A stretch of DNA of 64,000 bases from positions 1,054,001-1,118,000 of the forward strand of contig NC_042507.1 of NCBI RefSeq assembly GCF_003054445.1, given 5' to 3'. Both the position numbers and the translations under genes were made by a program. The notes beneath the pieces are model-generated. The model was not told the DNA's origin, searched no databases, and saw only the letters and a list, made by a program, of their open reading frames with translations. Of the stretch, positions 1 through 10,231 are shown piece after piece; the first letter of the stretch is position 1, and the number at the start of each line of letters is the position of its first letter. This DNA comes from Pichia kudriavzevii (taxonomy: Eukaryota; Ascomycota; Pichiomycetes; Pichiales; Pichiaceae).

Positions 1-205
1 ATCTTATAAACAGTTTGAATGTAATTCTTTACATGTATAGTCAGACTCAACGATTTGCAATGTGTGAGGTTTAGGTGGCAAATGTCCTTGCGGGGAAAAC
101 TGGTTTTCGAAATAACATGATATACCGACAACCCTATGGAGTGTTACGTATAGCTGTGGCGGAAGTCATTAGCTTCAGTCCCCGTCATATACCCACATAT
201 TTCAA

Positions 206-2392
206 CTATGTCCATCCACCATCCATAAGTGCTTGTTTCTCTTGAAGCACAGTTTCTTTCGTTATTAGTGCCCTCTGGTTTTTGTTTCTGAGAAAGTTCT
301 GTTTGATCCATATCATTGCAGATTGCTTACGACCAACAGTAAATCCAAAAATAAAGTCAGAGGCTTCAAGTCTGGACATACTTTCTACTTTTTCATTGAA
401 GACTTTTTTGAACTTGTCCATATCCATAGCGTATGATTGAGATTTTTCAACAATATCCATTACTGTGTTTGCGATGAAATTTCTTTGTGATTTGGTTATT
501 GAAGCGTGTTTCATGTGAGATTCCCTTAACGATATAGCTTTCATTTCATCATTGATAAACTCATGCTTTACCACATACTCTTTAACGGAATCAATAACAT
601 CGGTAAAATTTGGATCTTCTGCAATAGTAGTGGAAATCAATCTAATTGAATCTTTGAAACCTAATTTACTGAAGCAATAATGAGCTTTATACTTCCCATT
701 TTGATCAGACTCAATTTTCAGATATGATTTGTACCCACACGGCGTCGCCCATGTATTGAACTTTACTTGAATCCAGTTCCCCAGAGCTGATTTAGAGTTT
801 AACAGCCTCATCTTCTGCATTAAAACATACGCTGGGTTCTGTTTGTCAGGATTCTCATCAAACAGCTCTTTTCCGCTAAATCTAGCAAATTTGATGTAAT
901 CAACATCACCGCCTAGCATTTCGTTTCTATGGTTAAATCCGGTACCAGTGGTTCCTCCTAAAAGAGACAGTATTTCGGATTTACCTCCCAAAGTTGAAGT
1001 TATTGTTAATCCCAACGATTTGTTATCAACAAAATCTGTAACAAGAAGTTTCTTTTTCCCCTCATGCAGTCTTAACCCTCTACCAATCATTTGGATGAGC
1101 AATGGTTTCGACTTCGTAGGCCTCACTAAAAATATTGAGTCGATGTTTGGTATATCTGTTCCCTCCGTGAAAACACCACAATTAAACAGGACTGGTACTT
1201 TACCACGCTTGAAGTCATGAATAATTGCATCTCTTTCACTAATTTTAGTTTCACCACTCACATATTGAGCATTTATCCCGTTAGCTTGGAACAGTAAGGA
1301 CAAATCCTGCATATGTTTCACATTGACGCAGAATGCAAGCAATGAATTCATATTATCCGGGAATCTGGTCTTCATTTGGATGTAAGACTTCAAAACTATG
1401 CTATTGACCTCGTCCGTGTTAACATGTTGAGCTAATGAGGCAGTATTGAAATCGCCCCCTTGTACTTCCACTTTACTCAAATTTAGTCCGATTTCTACCC
1501 GTAGCCATTCAAGGTCACATAGATGGTTCTCCTCTATCAATGATAATATGCCTTTTTGGAAAACAATTTCATCGAATGCCTTTTTTAGGGGTTGTTTGTC
1601 AGCTCTAGCCAAAGTTGCAGTAAACCCCAGTAGGAAAGGACCTATTTCACCATCTTTGTGATCCGATGGTTTGCCATGTAATTCTTTAGAACAGTTCATC
1701 GTGTTGAAAATATCGAGGTAACTTTTAGATACAGCGTGATGACATTCGTCCACAATGACAGCCTTGAACTTACTTTTGTTATAGCAAGCCAATCTTTTGC
1801 AGTCGTTTCTTGCTAGAGTCGGCACACTTCCTACCACGATAAATGGGCGATTATCTAAAAATATCTTTGGATCGAGTGCACTTGTACCCATGTCAAGAAA
1901 TACTCTATCTTTATCTACAATATTCATCCTGAGAATTGTGTCGATAGTTTGCTTCGCCAGCTCTCGACGATGTACCAGGACTAAAATTCCATTTGAAATA
2001 TCACCGTCATATCGACGTATCTTAAGCAGTGTTGGTATGGTCTTACAGAAAATCACAGTTTTCCCACCACCTGTTGCAATTGAAACCGCTATTTTAGATG
2101 CACCATTTGATAGAGTTTTGCAAATGGTGTCAATACATTCTTTCTGGTAAGATCTTAAGGCAATTGAATTATTTAAGTCTATATCTTTCTCTAGGTCTTT
2201 ATAGCTTTCAAAATTCTCCGTTCCTTCATGGTAGGATTTAGTGACCGCTCCTGTAGAGAAAGATCTTAACTTCTGGCCATTATTGAAATCAACTCCAGAA
2301 AAAGCAAACTCAATTTTGGCATACCTCTTTTGTATTCTAAAGCTTAAAAAAGCACTATTGGTACATCTTCTCCTTATCAAATGAAGTAACAT
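206..2392 (-). CDS. IRC3: Mitochondrial superfamily 2 DNA helicase (Irc3-like)
   Basis: A 728-residue protein, close to the roughly 690 residues of yeast Irc3, a mitochondrial branch-migrating DNA helicase needed for mtDNA stability. Visible motifs are Walker A ATGGGKT near residue 107, the DEAH-type box DECHH near 216, motif III-like GFTATLARAD near 260, and motif VI QMIGRGLRL in the second RecA lobe. The N-terminus (MLLHLIRRRCTNSAF) is basic, hydrophobic and free of acidic residues, as expected of a mitochondrial presequence. The start is an ATG on the minus strand. It is divergent from GPI8 with about 240 bp between them. The same two genes are neighbours in S. cerevisiae (YDR332W and YDR331W), which supports the naming, although there they are in tandem. 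Confidence 0.9.
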   Translation of the reverse strand: MLLHLIRRRCTNSAFLSFRIQKRYAKIEFAFSGVDFNNGQKLRSFSTGAVTKSYHEGTENFESYKDLEKDIDLNNSIALRSYQKECIDTICKTLSNGASKIAVSIATGGGKTVIFCKTIPTLLKIRRYDGDISNGILVLVHRRELAKQTIDTILRMNIVDKDRVFLDMGTSALDPKIFLDNRPFIVVGSVPTLARNDCKRLACYNKSKFKAVIVDECHHAVSKSYLDIFNTMNCSKELHGKPSDHKDGEIGPFLLGFTATLARADKQPLKKAFDEIVFQKGILSLIEENHLCDLEWLRVEIGLNLSKVEVQGGDFNTASLAQHVNTDEVNSIVLKSYIQMKTRFPDNMNSLLAFCVNVKHMQDLSLLFQANGINAQYVSGETKISERDAIIHDFKRGKVPVLFNCGVFTEGTDIPNIDSIFLVRPTKSKPLLIQMIGRGLRLHEGKKKLLVTDFVDNKSLGLTITSTLGGKSEILSLLGGTTGTGFNHRNEMLGGDVDYIKFARFSGKELFDENPDKQNPAYVLMQKMRLLNSKSALGNWIQVKFNTWATPCGYKSYLKIESDQNGKYKAHYCFSKLGFKDSIRLISTTIAEDPNFTDVIDSVKEYVVKHEFINDEMKAISLRESHMKHASITKSQRNFIANTVMDIVEKSQSYAMDMDKFKKVFNEKVESMSRLEASDFIFGFTVGRKQSAMIWIKQNFLRNKNQRALITKETVLQEKQALMDGGWT

Positions 2393-2632
2393 TTGCTAAA
2401 GTGTCTCAAGTCATCTATAATTTGATAACGCTTTTCTATATGAGAATGAACAAATTTCGACAAGCATGATGTGTTTCTGGATACGCGTGCCAAACTTTTC
2501 ATTTTATGTTTTCATGTGTTTAATGCTGGGTACGACCCTTCATTTATACTGTTTTGTTTTAAGGAACACATACCAACACCAAAACAATCCATTCATTCAT
2601 AGGACTCCGAAATTTAGCCCATAGCAAACATT

Positions 2633-3796
2633 ATGAAAGTACTACGATTATTTTACTTGATAATCACATTCCTGATGTGCACTTTTGCACACGAAGAAGT
2701 CCTTAGTAATTCAGATTCCACTGAAAGAGAACCACAACAACCGCAGCATACAAATAATTGGGCGGTAATTGTGTCAACTTCTCGATTTTGGTTCAATTAC
2801 AGGCACATGGCTAACGCCTTATCACTATATCGTACAGTCAAAAGGTTAGGTATTCCGGATTCTCAGATCATTTTGATGTTAAGTGATGATATTGCATGTA
2901 ACCCGAGGAATGCCTTTCAAGGCGAAGTTTTCAACAATGCAGACCGACAATTAGAACTATACGGTGACAACGTCAAAGTTGATTACAGAGGATATGAGGT
3001 AACTGTTGAAAACTTTATTCGTTTATTGACAGATAGATGGCCTAAGGAGCAACCAAGAAGTAAAAGATTAATGACAGATGAAAACTCAAATATATTTATA
3101 TATCTTACAGGTCATGGAGGTGATGAATTCTTGAAATTTCAGGATGCCGAAGAAATCTCAAGCTATGATATTGCAGACGCAATAGCTCAAATGCATGAAA
3201 TGAAACGTTACAATGAAATATTTTTAATGATTGACACATGTCAGGCAAATACAATGTACTCGCAGATTTATTCTCCAGGTGTCATAGCATGTGGTTCTAG
3301 TGATCTTCATGAGTCTTCATATTCCCATCATTCTGATATGGAAATAGGGGTTGCTGTTATTGATCGATTTACCTACTTCACTTTGGAATTTTTGGAGAAT
3401 GTAACCACAACTTCAAAAGCGACACTTCAAGATTTGTTTGACTACTATACTTTTGATAAGATACATTCGAACGTTGGTGTTATGACTGAGCTTTTCAATA
3501 GGGATCCAAATGAAGTACTGATAACGGATTTTTTCGCCAATGTTCAAAAGACTGTTATTGATGAACCTGATGAAGACTATGTCTATGTTTATGATGGCGA
3601 TATCAATGATTACCCCAACGAAGGAATAGATTCTGAATTTGAAACGTTTCACCATATTAAAAATACAAAACAGCAAAATAAATCAAACAATCATATCATC
3701 AAACTTAATGTTCCTAAAGAAGAACATAATATCATTTCATATGCAATTACTGCTTCAGTCATCGGGTTGTTCATCTATGGATATAATAGTTCCTAA
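2633..3796 (+). CDS. GPI8: GPI transamidase catalytic subunit Gpi8
   Basis: A 387-residue caspase-like (C13 family) cysteine protease, the catalytic subunit of the ER GPI:protein transamidase that cleaves the C-terminal signal and attaches the GPI anchor. The sequence shows an N-terminal hydrophobic signal segment (about residues 4-19), the catalytic His161 in TGHGGD, the catalytic Cys203 in IDTCQAN, and a C-terminal transmembrane segment (about 368-384) ending in a short tail. Length and domain order match the family. A second transamidase subunit, Gpi17, is encoded farther along this window. Start is ATG. Confidence 0.95.
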   Translation: MKVLRLFYLIITFLMCTFAHEEVLSNSDSTEREPQQPQHTNNWAVIVSTSRFWFNYRHMANALSLYRTVKRLGIPDSQIILMLSDDIACNPRNAFQGEVFNNADRQLELYGDNVKVDYRGYEVTVENFIRLLTDRWPKEQPRSKRLMTDENSNIFIYLTGHGGDEFLKFQDAEEISSYDIADAIAQMHEMKRYNEIFLMIDTCQANTMYSQIYSPGVIACGSSDLHESSYSHHSDMEIGVAVIDRFTYFTLEFLENVTTTSKATLQDLFDYYTFDKIHSNVGVMTELFNRDPNEVLITDFFANVQKTVIDEPDEDYVYVYDGDINDYPNEGIDSEFETFHHIKNTKQQNKSNNHIIKLNVPKEEHNIISYAITASVIGLFIYGYNSS

Positions 3797-3912
3797 ACTG
3801 CTATATTATACTCCAGCAGTCCTTTATTGAAACTTTCTTTGCTTGTAAAATGGTATACCTTATTATATTTTGTTTCTCTTCTATATACACTGTTTTTCTA
3901 TAAAAATGCGTA

Positions 3913-6819
3913 TCAACACACAACTAATTTGAATAAGCGAACAACATCAGATTTCAAATTCTTGTAGAAGTGGAAATCATCAATCGAGTTTAATCCATAC
4001 TCCTCTTCTGTGCCTAAATTATACCAACCTTCTTCATCTTCATTGATATCCTGGATAACACCGGCTCCACCTTCTTTCAATAATTCATCCTCCACTTCTC
4101 GTGCAACTTTCAAAAATCGGTCCTTTACATTAACATTCATATTCAACGCATAATTCTTTCTGCTAACTTCTCCAGTTGAAGAAACAGGATTAAAAAGTGA
4201 TTTTTTTTTTGTATTCAATGGGGTATCCATTGCCGACGCCAAACCTAAACTTCTAGGTGCAATTTCTGCACAATTCACTGAATCTGAGGAAATTGGTTTT
4301 TGGATTGGATTATTGTGAGCTGTGTTTTCGTTAACAGCCGTTGGGAAGACAAATTTCTCCGACAATGAATATGCAACTGCTAAGTCTATATTGAATTTTA
4401 AGATCATCAGTTCCCACATCTTAGATGCTAAAAATATCAACTTATTCACACTGGATAACTTCAAATGCCAGTTGAGTTTCAATGAATTGATTGTTTGATC
4501 AACTAAGTATATTTTTAAATTTATATCATGCAACTCATTCGTATCAACCTGTGACATACCCGATTTGTAGTTGGTTGCTAATATTTGCATCAACAATATT
4601 AACTCGTCAATGGGGATGAAGTTTTTTAGCTTCCAATTATATTTTTGCATATCTTTCTTAGACAGAACCAAAAACACATTTAGATAGTTAACCAAGCTCG
4701 GTAGAAGATTACTTTGTAAATCTGTGTAGTTATATCGTAACTTTTGCAACTTCAAATTCAAATTTTCATCAACAACCGTATTAACTCTTGAGACGTAGGG
4801 GTTGATTAAAATTTTTTTCTGTAACATAATTAGTAATTTATCACAAATTATATCTAAAAACGAAATAAAAAACTCCAAGGTATCTTTTGATGAATTATGA
4901 TAGTCTGATGTTTTAGAATTCAACTGGGGGTTAAATTTTCCATTTTCATTGGCCCCATATTCTTCATGTTGAATTGTATGTTCGCCTTTGTCGCCAGTAT
5001 TTTCGGATACCAAATTATTGAATTCTTTATTACCAGATGTCACTTTGATTTCCAAAGCAACTTGCTTGAGATATATAGATTTAATTCTATTCTTACTCAT
5101 TGTGCAAGTGATGAAAAGGTTTTTGATGCTATTCTTCAACTTGGTCACATCTTCGTCTCTTAGCTGACCACTCAGACCATTTGTTAGGCTACTCAATTCA
5201 TCTACTACCAATGTAAATCTATACATACAGTTGAGATACATTATTGTGCAATGAGATGACGAGTGGTTATCTAAGTTCTCCATTAGTAAGCTGGTATCAA
5301 AGTCCGATAGTTTGACGGACGGCGGTAAGTGCAAGAAGAATGACACCAAATTATCTAAAAAGAAAATTTGCCACCAAACCATTCTTCTTGTTTGAACTAA
5401 ATTAGTTTCCTTCAATCCGTGATACAAAACGGGATCTCTATTAAACTGGTAAAACTGACTTATTCTCAATATTTTAGTTATACTAATTAACGAATTTCCC
5501 GACTTCAAATTTATAATAGATTGAACGAGGACATTAATTTGTAAAACGGCCAATGACATCACTCTTGGATTGTTTAACCCTTTATTATTCATTTTCTTGA
5601 AAACATTGTAATATTTATTGACCTCATTCTTATAGGTTAAAATGCTATTAAAATTGTCGTATTTCTTTGACAAAAATTCATACACTGAACTTGCCATTGA
5701 CGTGTAGTACATTGCAAATAAAAGGATCAAAAATTCAGAGAGATTTGATGGGTTTAGAGTTTCATTGGTCTTATTATGCCAATAAAGAAAGTCGTTTATT
5801 TTTTCTGGTATTTCGGTGTCATCTTTGTCCTTGAAATAAATGTTATATTCGTAGAGCCTTTCGATATTGTCCGTTAGAAACATACCACAATACCAAAATT
5901 CGTTATACTTCTCAACAAATGAGTCCATATCTAGAATGGGTAATAATGAATGAATGTTTACCTGAAAAGTTTTCAGAAGCTCATCTGACCTATCCTTGGT
6001 AGGTAGACTATTAAGAATAGGGACAAACTGAGAGGCAAATTGTTTTGCGTACTGAGAACACACTTGGTTTTCATAATACATGGAGTTCAGTTGAAAGTTA
6101 CTAGAATTAAGATCCTGACACGCATAGTTTTCTTCTGTTGGTAAGAAAGCCAGTGTATCCTTTCTTGGAATATAAATAAAGTCTGTTGAATCAAAAGGAA
6201 ATTCTGATGGATTTACATCCTTTAAAGTATGTTCATGTTCATTTTCATGAATATTCTGATTTCCCCTGTCGGAAATTTCTGAATCGATCTTTTCAGAGCC
6301 ATTCTCCATTTCAAATGAGTCCTCCTTAGATTGATACTCTTGACGGCATAATGGTTGATCATCCATCCCGTAATAATCATTAATAGGATTAAAATAGGAT
6401 CTACTGGGACTAGCGTGTTGAATGTTTCTCTCGTGTGCAGTTCCAACCGCACTAACACTTTGACTTCCTTCACTCTCTGATGGGAGCCTCTGAAGCTCTT
6501 CAATCTCAACGCCTTTTATCTTCAGGTTTTTCTTTTTATCATTGTCGAAATATTTGCAAGCTTCGATGATCTCGTCCTCTTCTGCGGGATTCTTCTCTGC
6601 CAGCTTTAAGCAGTTGTTACAAGTAGGCTTTTCCCGTGAACACCTGATCTTCCTTTGATGACAAGGTATACAGCTGTGAATCTTTCTTTGCCTTTTCTTC
6701 TGTACCTTGAATATTTTTCCGTCCGGTAAAACCATCGAGTTCGTAGGATGCACATTGGGCAGAGATTTATGGAGTCTATTCTTCGCCGGCTTGTTTTCCT
6801 GAGGCCCTGCACCACTCAT
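3913..6819 (-). CDS. Zn2Cys6 transcription factor with fungal-specific regulatory domain
   Basis: A 968-residue putative DNA-binding regulator. The open frame extends to a TTG six codons upstream, but the first ATG gives MSGAGPQENK. The zinc cluster lies near residues 50-90 with spacing C-x2-C-x6-C-x6-C-x2-C-x16-C. The last loop (16 residues, acidic) is unusually long for this family. A basic stretch (KKRQRK) precedes the first Cys. The middle of the protein resembles the fungal transcription-factor middle homology region, with a motif like HSLLPILDMDSF. The N-terminal part after the cluster is acidic and Ser-rich. I cannot assign it to a named yeast regulator. It shares a 571-bp promoter region with CPS1. 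Confidence 0.8.
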   Translation of the reverse strand: MSGAGPQENKPAKNRLHKSLPNVHPTNSMVLPDGKIFKVQKKRQRKIHSCIPCHQRKIRCSREKPTCNNCLKLAEKNPAEEDEIIEACKYFDNDKKKNLKIKGVEIEELQRLPSESEGSQSVSAVGTAHERNIQHASPSRSYFNPINDYYGMDDQPLCRQEYQSKEDSFEMENGSEKIDSEISDRGNQNIHENEHEHTLKDVNPSEFPFDSTDFIYIPRKDTLAFLPTEENYACQDLNSSNFQLNSMYYENQVCSQYAKQFASQFVPILNSLPTKDRSDELLKTFQVNIHSLLPILDMDSFVEKYNEFWYCGMFLTDNIERLYEYNIYFKDKDDTEIPEKINDFLYWHNKTNETLNPSNLSEFLILLFAMYYTSMASSVYEFLSKKYDNFNSILTYKNEVNKYYNVFKKMNNKGLNNPRVMSLAVLQINVLVQSIINLKSGNSLISITKILRISQFYQFNRDPVLYHGLKETNLVQTRRMVWWQIFFLDNLVSFFLHLPPSVKLSDFDTSLLMENLDNHSSSHCTIMYLNCMYRFTLVVDELSSLTNGLSGQLRDEDVTKLKNSIKNLFITCTMSKNRIKSIYLKQVALEIKVTSGNKEFNNLVSENTGDKGEHTIQHEEYGANENGKFNPQLNSKTSDYHNSSKDTLEFFISFLDIICDKLLIMLQKKILINPYVSRVNTVVDENLNLKLQKLRYNYTDLQSNLLPSLVNYLNVFLVLSKKDMQKYNWKLKNFIPIDELILLMQILATNYKSGMSQVDTNELHDINLKIYLVDQTINSLKLNWHLKLSSVNKLIFLASKMWELMILKFNIDLAVAYSLSEKFVFPTAVNENTAHNNPIQKPISSDSVNCAEIAPRSLGLASAMDTPLNTKKKSLFNPVSSTGEVSRKNYALNMNVNVKDRFLKVAREVEDELLKEGGAGVIQDINEDEEGWYNLGTEEEYGLNSIDDFHFYKNLKSDVVRLFKLVVC

Positions 6820-7390
6820 GGGGAAAATACACAGCAACTGAAATGGATTACAACTTATGTATCTTTAAACTCGCAGTGACTTTTACCGGAATAAGTATCG
6901 TCATAGGATAATTCTGTGAGCTGAAGATGATTTGTAATTTCTCACCCTTTTTTTTCCTCACCTTCCACTGCATCTTCACCAGTTCCTCAATCTAGAATAG
7001 TTTTCATCTCTTTAGCTGCCACCTAAAGCAGGACCGTTTCCGTGCACATAATCGTATTGGGCATCACCACAGAACTCATTTAATAGTAGCTTTGACGCAT
7101 CCTTCTATCTTTGTTAGGTGTAAATTAGCAACTAGTTGTGGCGGCTCCAGCAATTCTCAGCATGTTGCACTTTTAACCTCGTACGTTGCCTAAAGCCGCA
7201 TTTGAGGAATTGCGGCTCTTAGAGATGCGGATATCATATTCCGACACACATTCGATATCTTTTTTATCAAATTAGGATGATCCTAAACCACTTGCACACA
7301 TCCATATAATAGAGGGGGTATTTCTTTCCCTTTGGTCTGTTTTGGTGCACTATTCCATCTGTTTAGTTCTAGAGTATACAGGCGTGAAGC
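6820..7390. promoter_or_regulatory. Shared promoter region of Zn2Cys6 factor and CPS1
   Basis: 571 bp between two divergent start codons, with no open frame worth calling. It holds two copies of GCGGCTC (7141-7147 and 7212-7218), an inverted CCGC/GCGG pair (listed separately), and an AT-rich TATA-like stretch (CATATAATAG, about 7301-7310) some 80 bp before the CPS1 ATG. Candidate zinc-cluster and TATA sites only; no function is shown by sequence alone. Confidence 0.5.
7196..7215. promoter_or_regulatory. Candidate zinc-cluster site CCG-N14-CGG
   Basis: An imperfect palindrome with CCGC and GCGG arms (CCG-N14-CGG), an everted arrangement that many Zn2Cys6 dimers bind. It lies between a Zn2Cys6 gene and CPS1, so autoregulation or control of CPS1 by the neighbour is possible, but this is inference. 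Confidence 0.35.
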
Positions 7391-9127
7391 ATGAAGGAAT
7401 ACACAGACAAGGTGGGGAAGTTGAACCTTTTCAGGAATCTCTCCCTTGGTGCAATCTCGTTTCTGCTGGTCTTATCCTTTATTTTCAAATATTACCCACA
7501 TGTTAGCGGTTATGGTAATGAAGGTGTTTATGCCATTATGGATCCAAAATGCCCCAGTGTTCCAAAATATAAACACAAAAATTCAGATATATATAAAAAT
7601 GTTTTGGATAAGATCATAAACGATGAGACTTTCAGAAACCAATCGGTTGCCAAAATGCAACAGGCCGTCCAAATTGATACATCAAGTTATGATGATGAAC
7701 CTACAAATGTCAGTGACAATTTGGATAAGTTTCAACGTTTCAATGAGTTTCATGATTTTCTAAAGGCAGAATTCCCCAATTTTCATAAGCATTTAAAACT
7801 GCATCATGTTAACCACTTTGGATTGGTTTACATCTGGGAAGGGTCGGATGAATCACTTAAACCACTTTTGCTAATGGCACATCAGGATGTTGTACCAATT
7901 AATGAAAACACTTTGGGTGAATGGATCCATGAGCCGTTTTCCGGCTACTATGATGGGAAGTACCTTTACGGAAGAGGGTCAGGTGATTGTAAAAACTTAT
8001 TGATAGGACATATGGAAGCAGTGGAAGAACTGATCAAGCTTGATTTCAAACCAAGAAGAACAGTCATTTTTTCCTATGGTTTTGATGAAGAAGCCAGCGG
8101 CATTAGGAATGAGAATGCTAAATTTATTGAAGGGTTGTATGGCCCGAATTCACTATATGCAGTGATGGATGAAGGTGGTGTGTCCTTAATGGATATTGGT
8201 GAAACCAAAATGGCTGTTGTTGGAACAGGTGAAAAGGGTTACTTAGACCTCTCTATTTCTATACAAAAGAAAGGAGGACATTCTTCAATTCCACAAGATC
8301 ATACCGCAATTGGTATCATGGGTAGTTTGATTGTCCAACTCGAAAACCATAAGATGCCTACCTATTTCACTGAACTCAATCCCACTTTCTACCAATATGT
8401 TTGCCTAGCTGAAAACTCAGTTGATATTGACGAATCCCTCAAACAGGATATACTAAGATCCCAGATCGATAAAAAGGCCAATGAAAATGTAAGACATTTC
8501 ATAAATAGAGATAGATACTCAAGCTATGCAATTAAGACTACACAAGCATTAGATATAATCAACGGGGGTGTCAAGGCTAATGCCCTACCCGAATTTGTCG
8601 AGTTGATCATTAATTCAAGAGTTGCACTCGAGGAGAATATTGAAATTGCATTTGAGAAATTCTTGCAAGATACAGAAATTATAGCATATCGCTATGATCT
8701 AGGTTTGGAGGTTGAATTACCATATGGTAATGGCACTCAAGAACTCATTGAACCAACAGAGAATGGTGTCTTAACTATTAAACCAATTCAAATGTTAGAA
8801 CCATCGCCAATTACTCCTATAGGTGATAAACAATGGGAAATCTTTGCAGGGACTATTCGTCATGTTTATGAGAATCTTGCATATAGTGATGAATACTCTA
8901 ATGGTGAAAAACAAATAATAGTTACCCCAGGCTTAGGTACCGGAAACACAGATACCAAGTTATACTGGAATTTGACGGATCACATCTACAGATATAGACC
9001 CGGTGTTCTGCCAAGTGTGAATGCCAATTCTCATGGTATTAATGAGTATATTGAATTTGATTCCCATTTACAAATTATTGCCTTCATCTTCGAGTATATC
9101 CAAGCTGTTGATCAAGTAAGTGACTAG
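7391..9127 (+). CDS. CPS1: Gly-X carboxypeptidase / carboxypeptidase yscS
   Basis: A 578-residue M20-family zinc metallopeptidase that in yeast is delivered to the vacuole and releases C-terminal residues from small peptides for nitrogen supply. An N-terminal signal anchor spans about residues 17-34. Metal-binding and catalytic motifs are visible: MAHQDVV (His164, Asp166), GRGSGDCKN (Asp199), FDEEASG (Glu233/Glu234), MDEGG, and the C-terminal NSHGINEYI His. Length equals that of S. cerevisiae Cps1. The start is the ATG just after a short leader. It is divergent from a zinc-cluster regulator and convergent with ERS1, leaving only about 80 bp between the two 3' ends. Confidence 0.93.
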   Translation: MKEYTDKVGKLNLFRNLSLGAISFLLVLSFIFKYYPHVSGYGNEGVYAIMDPKCPSVPKYKHKNSDIYKNVLDKIINDETFRNQSVAKMQQAVQIDTSSYDDEPTNVSDNLDKFQRFNEFHDFLKAEFPNFHKHLKLHHVNHFGLVYIWEGSDESLKPLLLMAHQDVVPINENTLGEWIHEPFSGYYDGKYLYGRGSGDCKNLLIGHMEAVEELIKLDFKPRRTVIFSYGFDEEASGIRNENAKFIEGLYGPNSLYAVMDEGGVSLMDIGETKMAVVGTGEKGYLDLSISIQKKGGHSSIPQDHTAIGIMGSLIVQLENHKMPTYFTELNPTFYQYVCLAENSVDIDESLKQDILRSQIDKKANENVRHFINRDRYSSYAIKTTQALDIINGGVKANALPEFVELIINSRVALEENIEIAFEKFLQDTEIIAYRYDLGLEVELPYGNGTQELIEPTENGVLTIKPIQMLEPSPITPIGDKQWEIFAGTIRHVYENLAYSDEYSNGEKQIIVTPGLGTGNTDTKLYWNLTDHIYRYRPGVLPSVNANSHGINEYIEFDSHLQIIAFIFEYIQAVDQVSD

Positions 9128-9210
9128 TCAGTCTGATCTTTTCCCTTAATAAATGATTATTTAAACACCTTATATGAATTTTAATCTCTTTATGTTTATT
9201 ATTGTGTAAT

Positions 9211-9972
9211 TCAAACCATCGACTTCTCCTTATTATTAGCTTCAGGTGATGTACCATATATATGGATTTGATACAAAAATATTGTCGAAAAAACGCTAGC
9301 TACCAATGTGATCCCGAGTTTACCTCTGTTTGCCTCAATTGCCTTCATCAGAGGTAACTCATTCTTTAAGTAAATTTCGGCAATACAAAATAAAGCTCCC
9401 AACAAGTCTAATTGTATTTGCATCCTTGAGATACCATACATGGTTTTCCTCCTATAGTTATGCTGAACTTGCGGAAGATACTTCACTAAACTGATAATAA
9501 TTTTGCAGTACGCCAAGTTAATCGTAAAGTTCAGGAATGCGTGACCGCTTTTATCTGCTGATAAGGACAAGAATACGTACGTAAATAACACCATCAAAAG
9601 TATTCTTGAGGTTCTTTGCAATCTAAAGCTAATTCTCTGGTTGTTAAACTTCCAAAGACTGTTTCCAAAAATAATTTGAGAAAGGATAATGTATATTAGA
9701 AGCAACCCATGTGCAGAGTATGTAATATCGGCAAGCGACAGCAAAGGAAGTCTTCCCCCAAACAACTGCTTATACTGGAGTCTCACTGTATCGTTGTAAA
9801 GCTGTAAATATAACGACAATGTGTAACATGAATATCCCACCAAATTCAAGATTATGAAGTCCCAAGACATGGAATCAGATGTCTTCAACTTATAGTTCAA
9901 AAAAATAGTTGGATAGAATGCAACTCCCCATATAATAGCATAGGCCCATCCGCAAAACGATGCTAAGCTCAT
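9211..9972 (-). CDS. ERS1: Cystinosin-like PQ-loop vacuolar transporter
   Basis: A 253-residue, about seven-pass membrane protein with two PQ-loop repeats: the first around AFYPTIFLNYK (residues 18-28) and the second around KYLPQVQHNYRRK (about 164-176). This is the layout of cystinosin, the lysosomal cystine/H+ symporter, and of yeast Ers1 (260 residues), which acts in vacuole/endosome membranes. The second repeat keeps the canonical Pro-Gln. In the first, Pro is followed by Thr, as can happen in this family. ATG start, convergent with CPS1. Confidence 0.87.
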   Translation of the reverse strand: MSLASFCGWAYAIIWGVAFYPTIFLNYKLKTSDSMSWDFIILNLVGYSCYTLSLYLQLYNDTVRLQYKQLFGGRLPLLSLADITYSAHGLLLIYIILSQIIFGNSLWKFNNQRISFRLQRTSRILLMVLFTYVFLSLSADKSGHAFLNFTINLAYCKIIISLVKYLPQVQHNYRRKTMYGISRMQIQLDLLGALFCIAEIYLKNELPLMKAIEANRGKLGITLVASVFSTIFLYQIHIYGTSPEANNKEKSMV

Positions 9973-10154
9973 TACACTTGGGTAATCCTCTAACTTCTGA
10001 ATTCAATTGCTAATTGACTGGTATATATTGCAGAACAACCTATGTAGTTCGGTGCTGTGTGCACAAACATTTGAACATGAAAAGTTCAGCCATCGCGGCT
10101 TTCTCTGTTGAAGATTCTCTTCTTCTAAAAGATTGTATTTCTGTTTTTTCCGTG

Positions 10155-10163
10155 ATGCAATAA
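10155..10163 (+). promoter_or_regulatory. Minimal upstream ORF (ATG CAA TAA)
   Basis: A two-codon upstream open frame 69 bp before the SIN4 ATG and in a different frame. It would matter only if transcription starts upstream of it, which the sequence does not show. Confidence 0.25.
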
Positions 10164-10231
10164 GGATTTGTCAACGTTTCTCGACGCTACCTCACAAAGA
10201 TTGTTCAATAGTTGAGGAGCTACCACAACCG

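Noticed and set aside
1-205. Search for a gene end or tRNA at the left edge
   Set aside because: No frame or cloverleaf could be supported; it is probably the 3' flank of IRC3.
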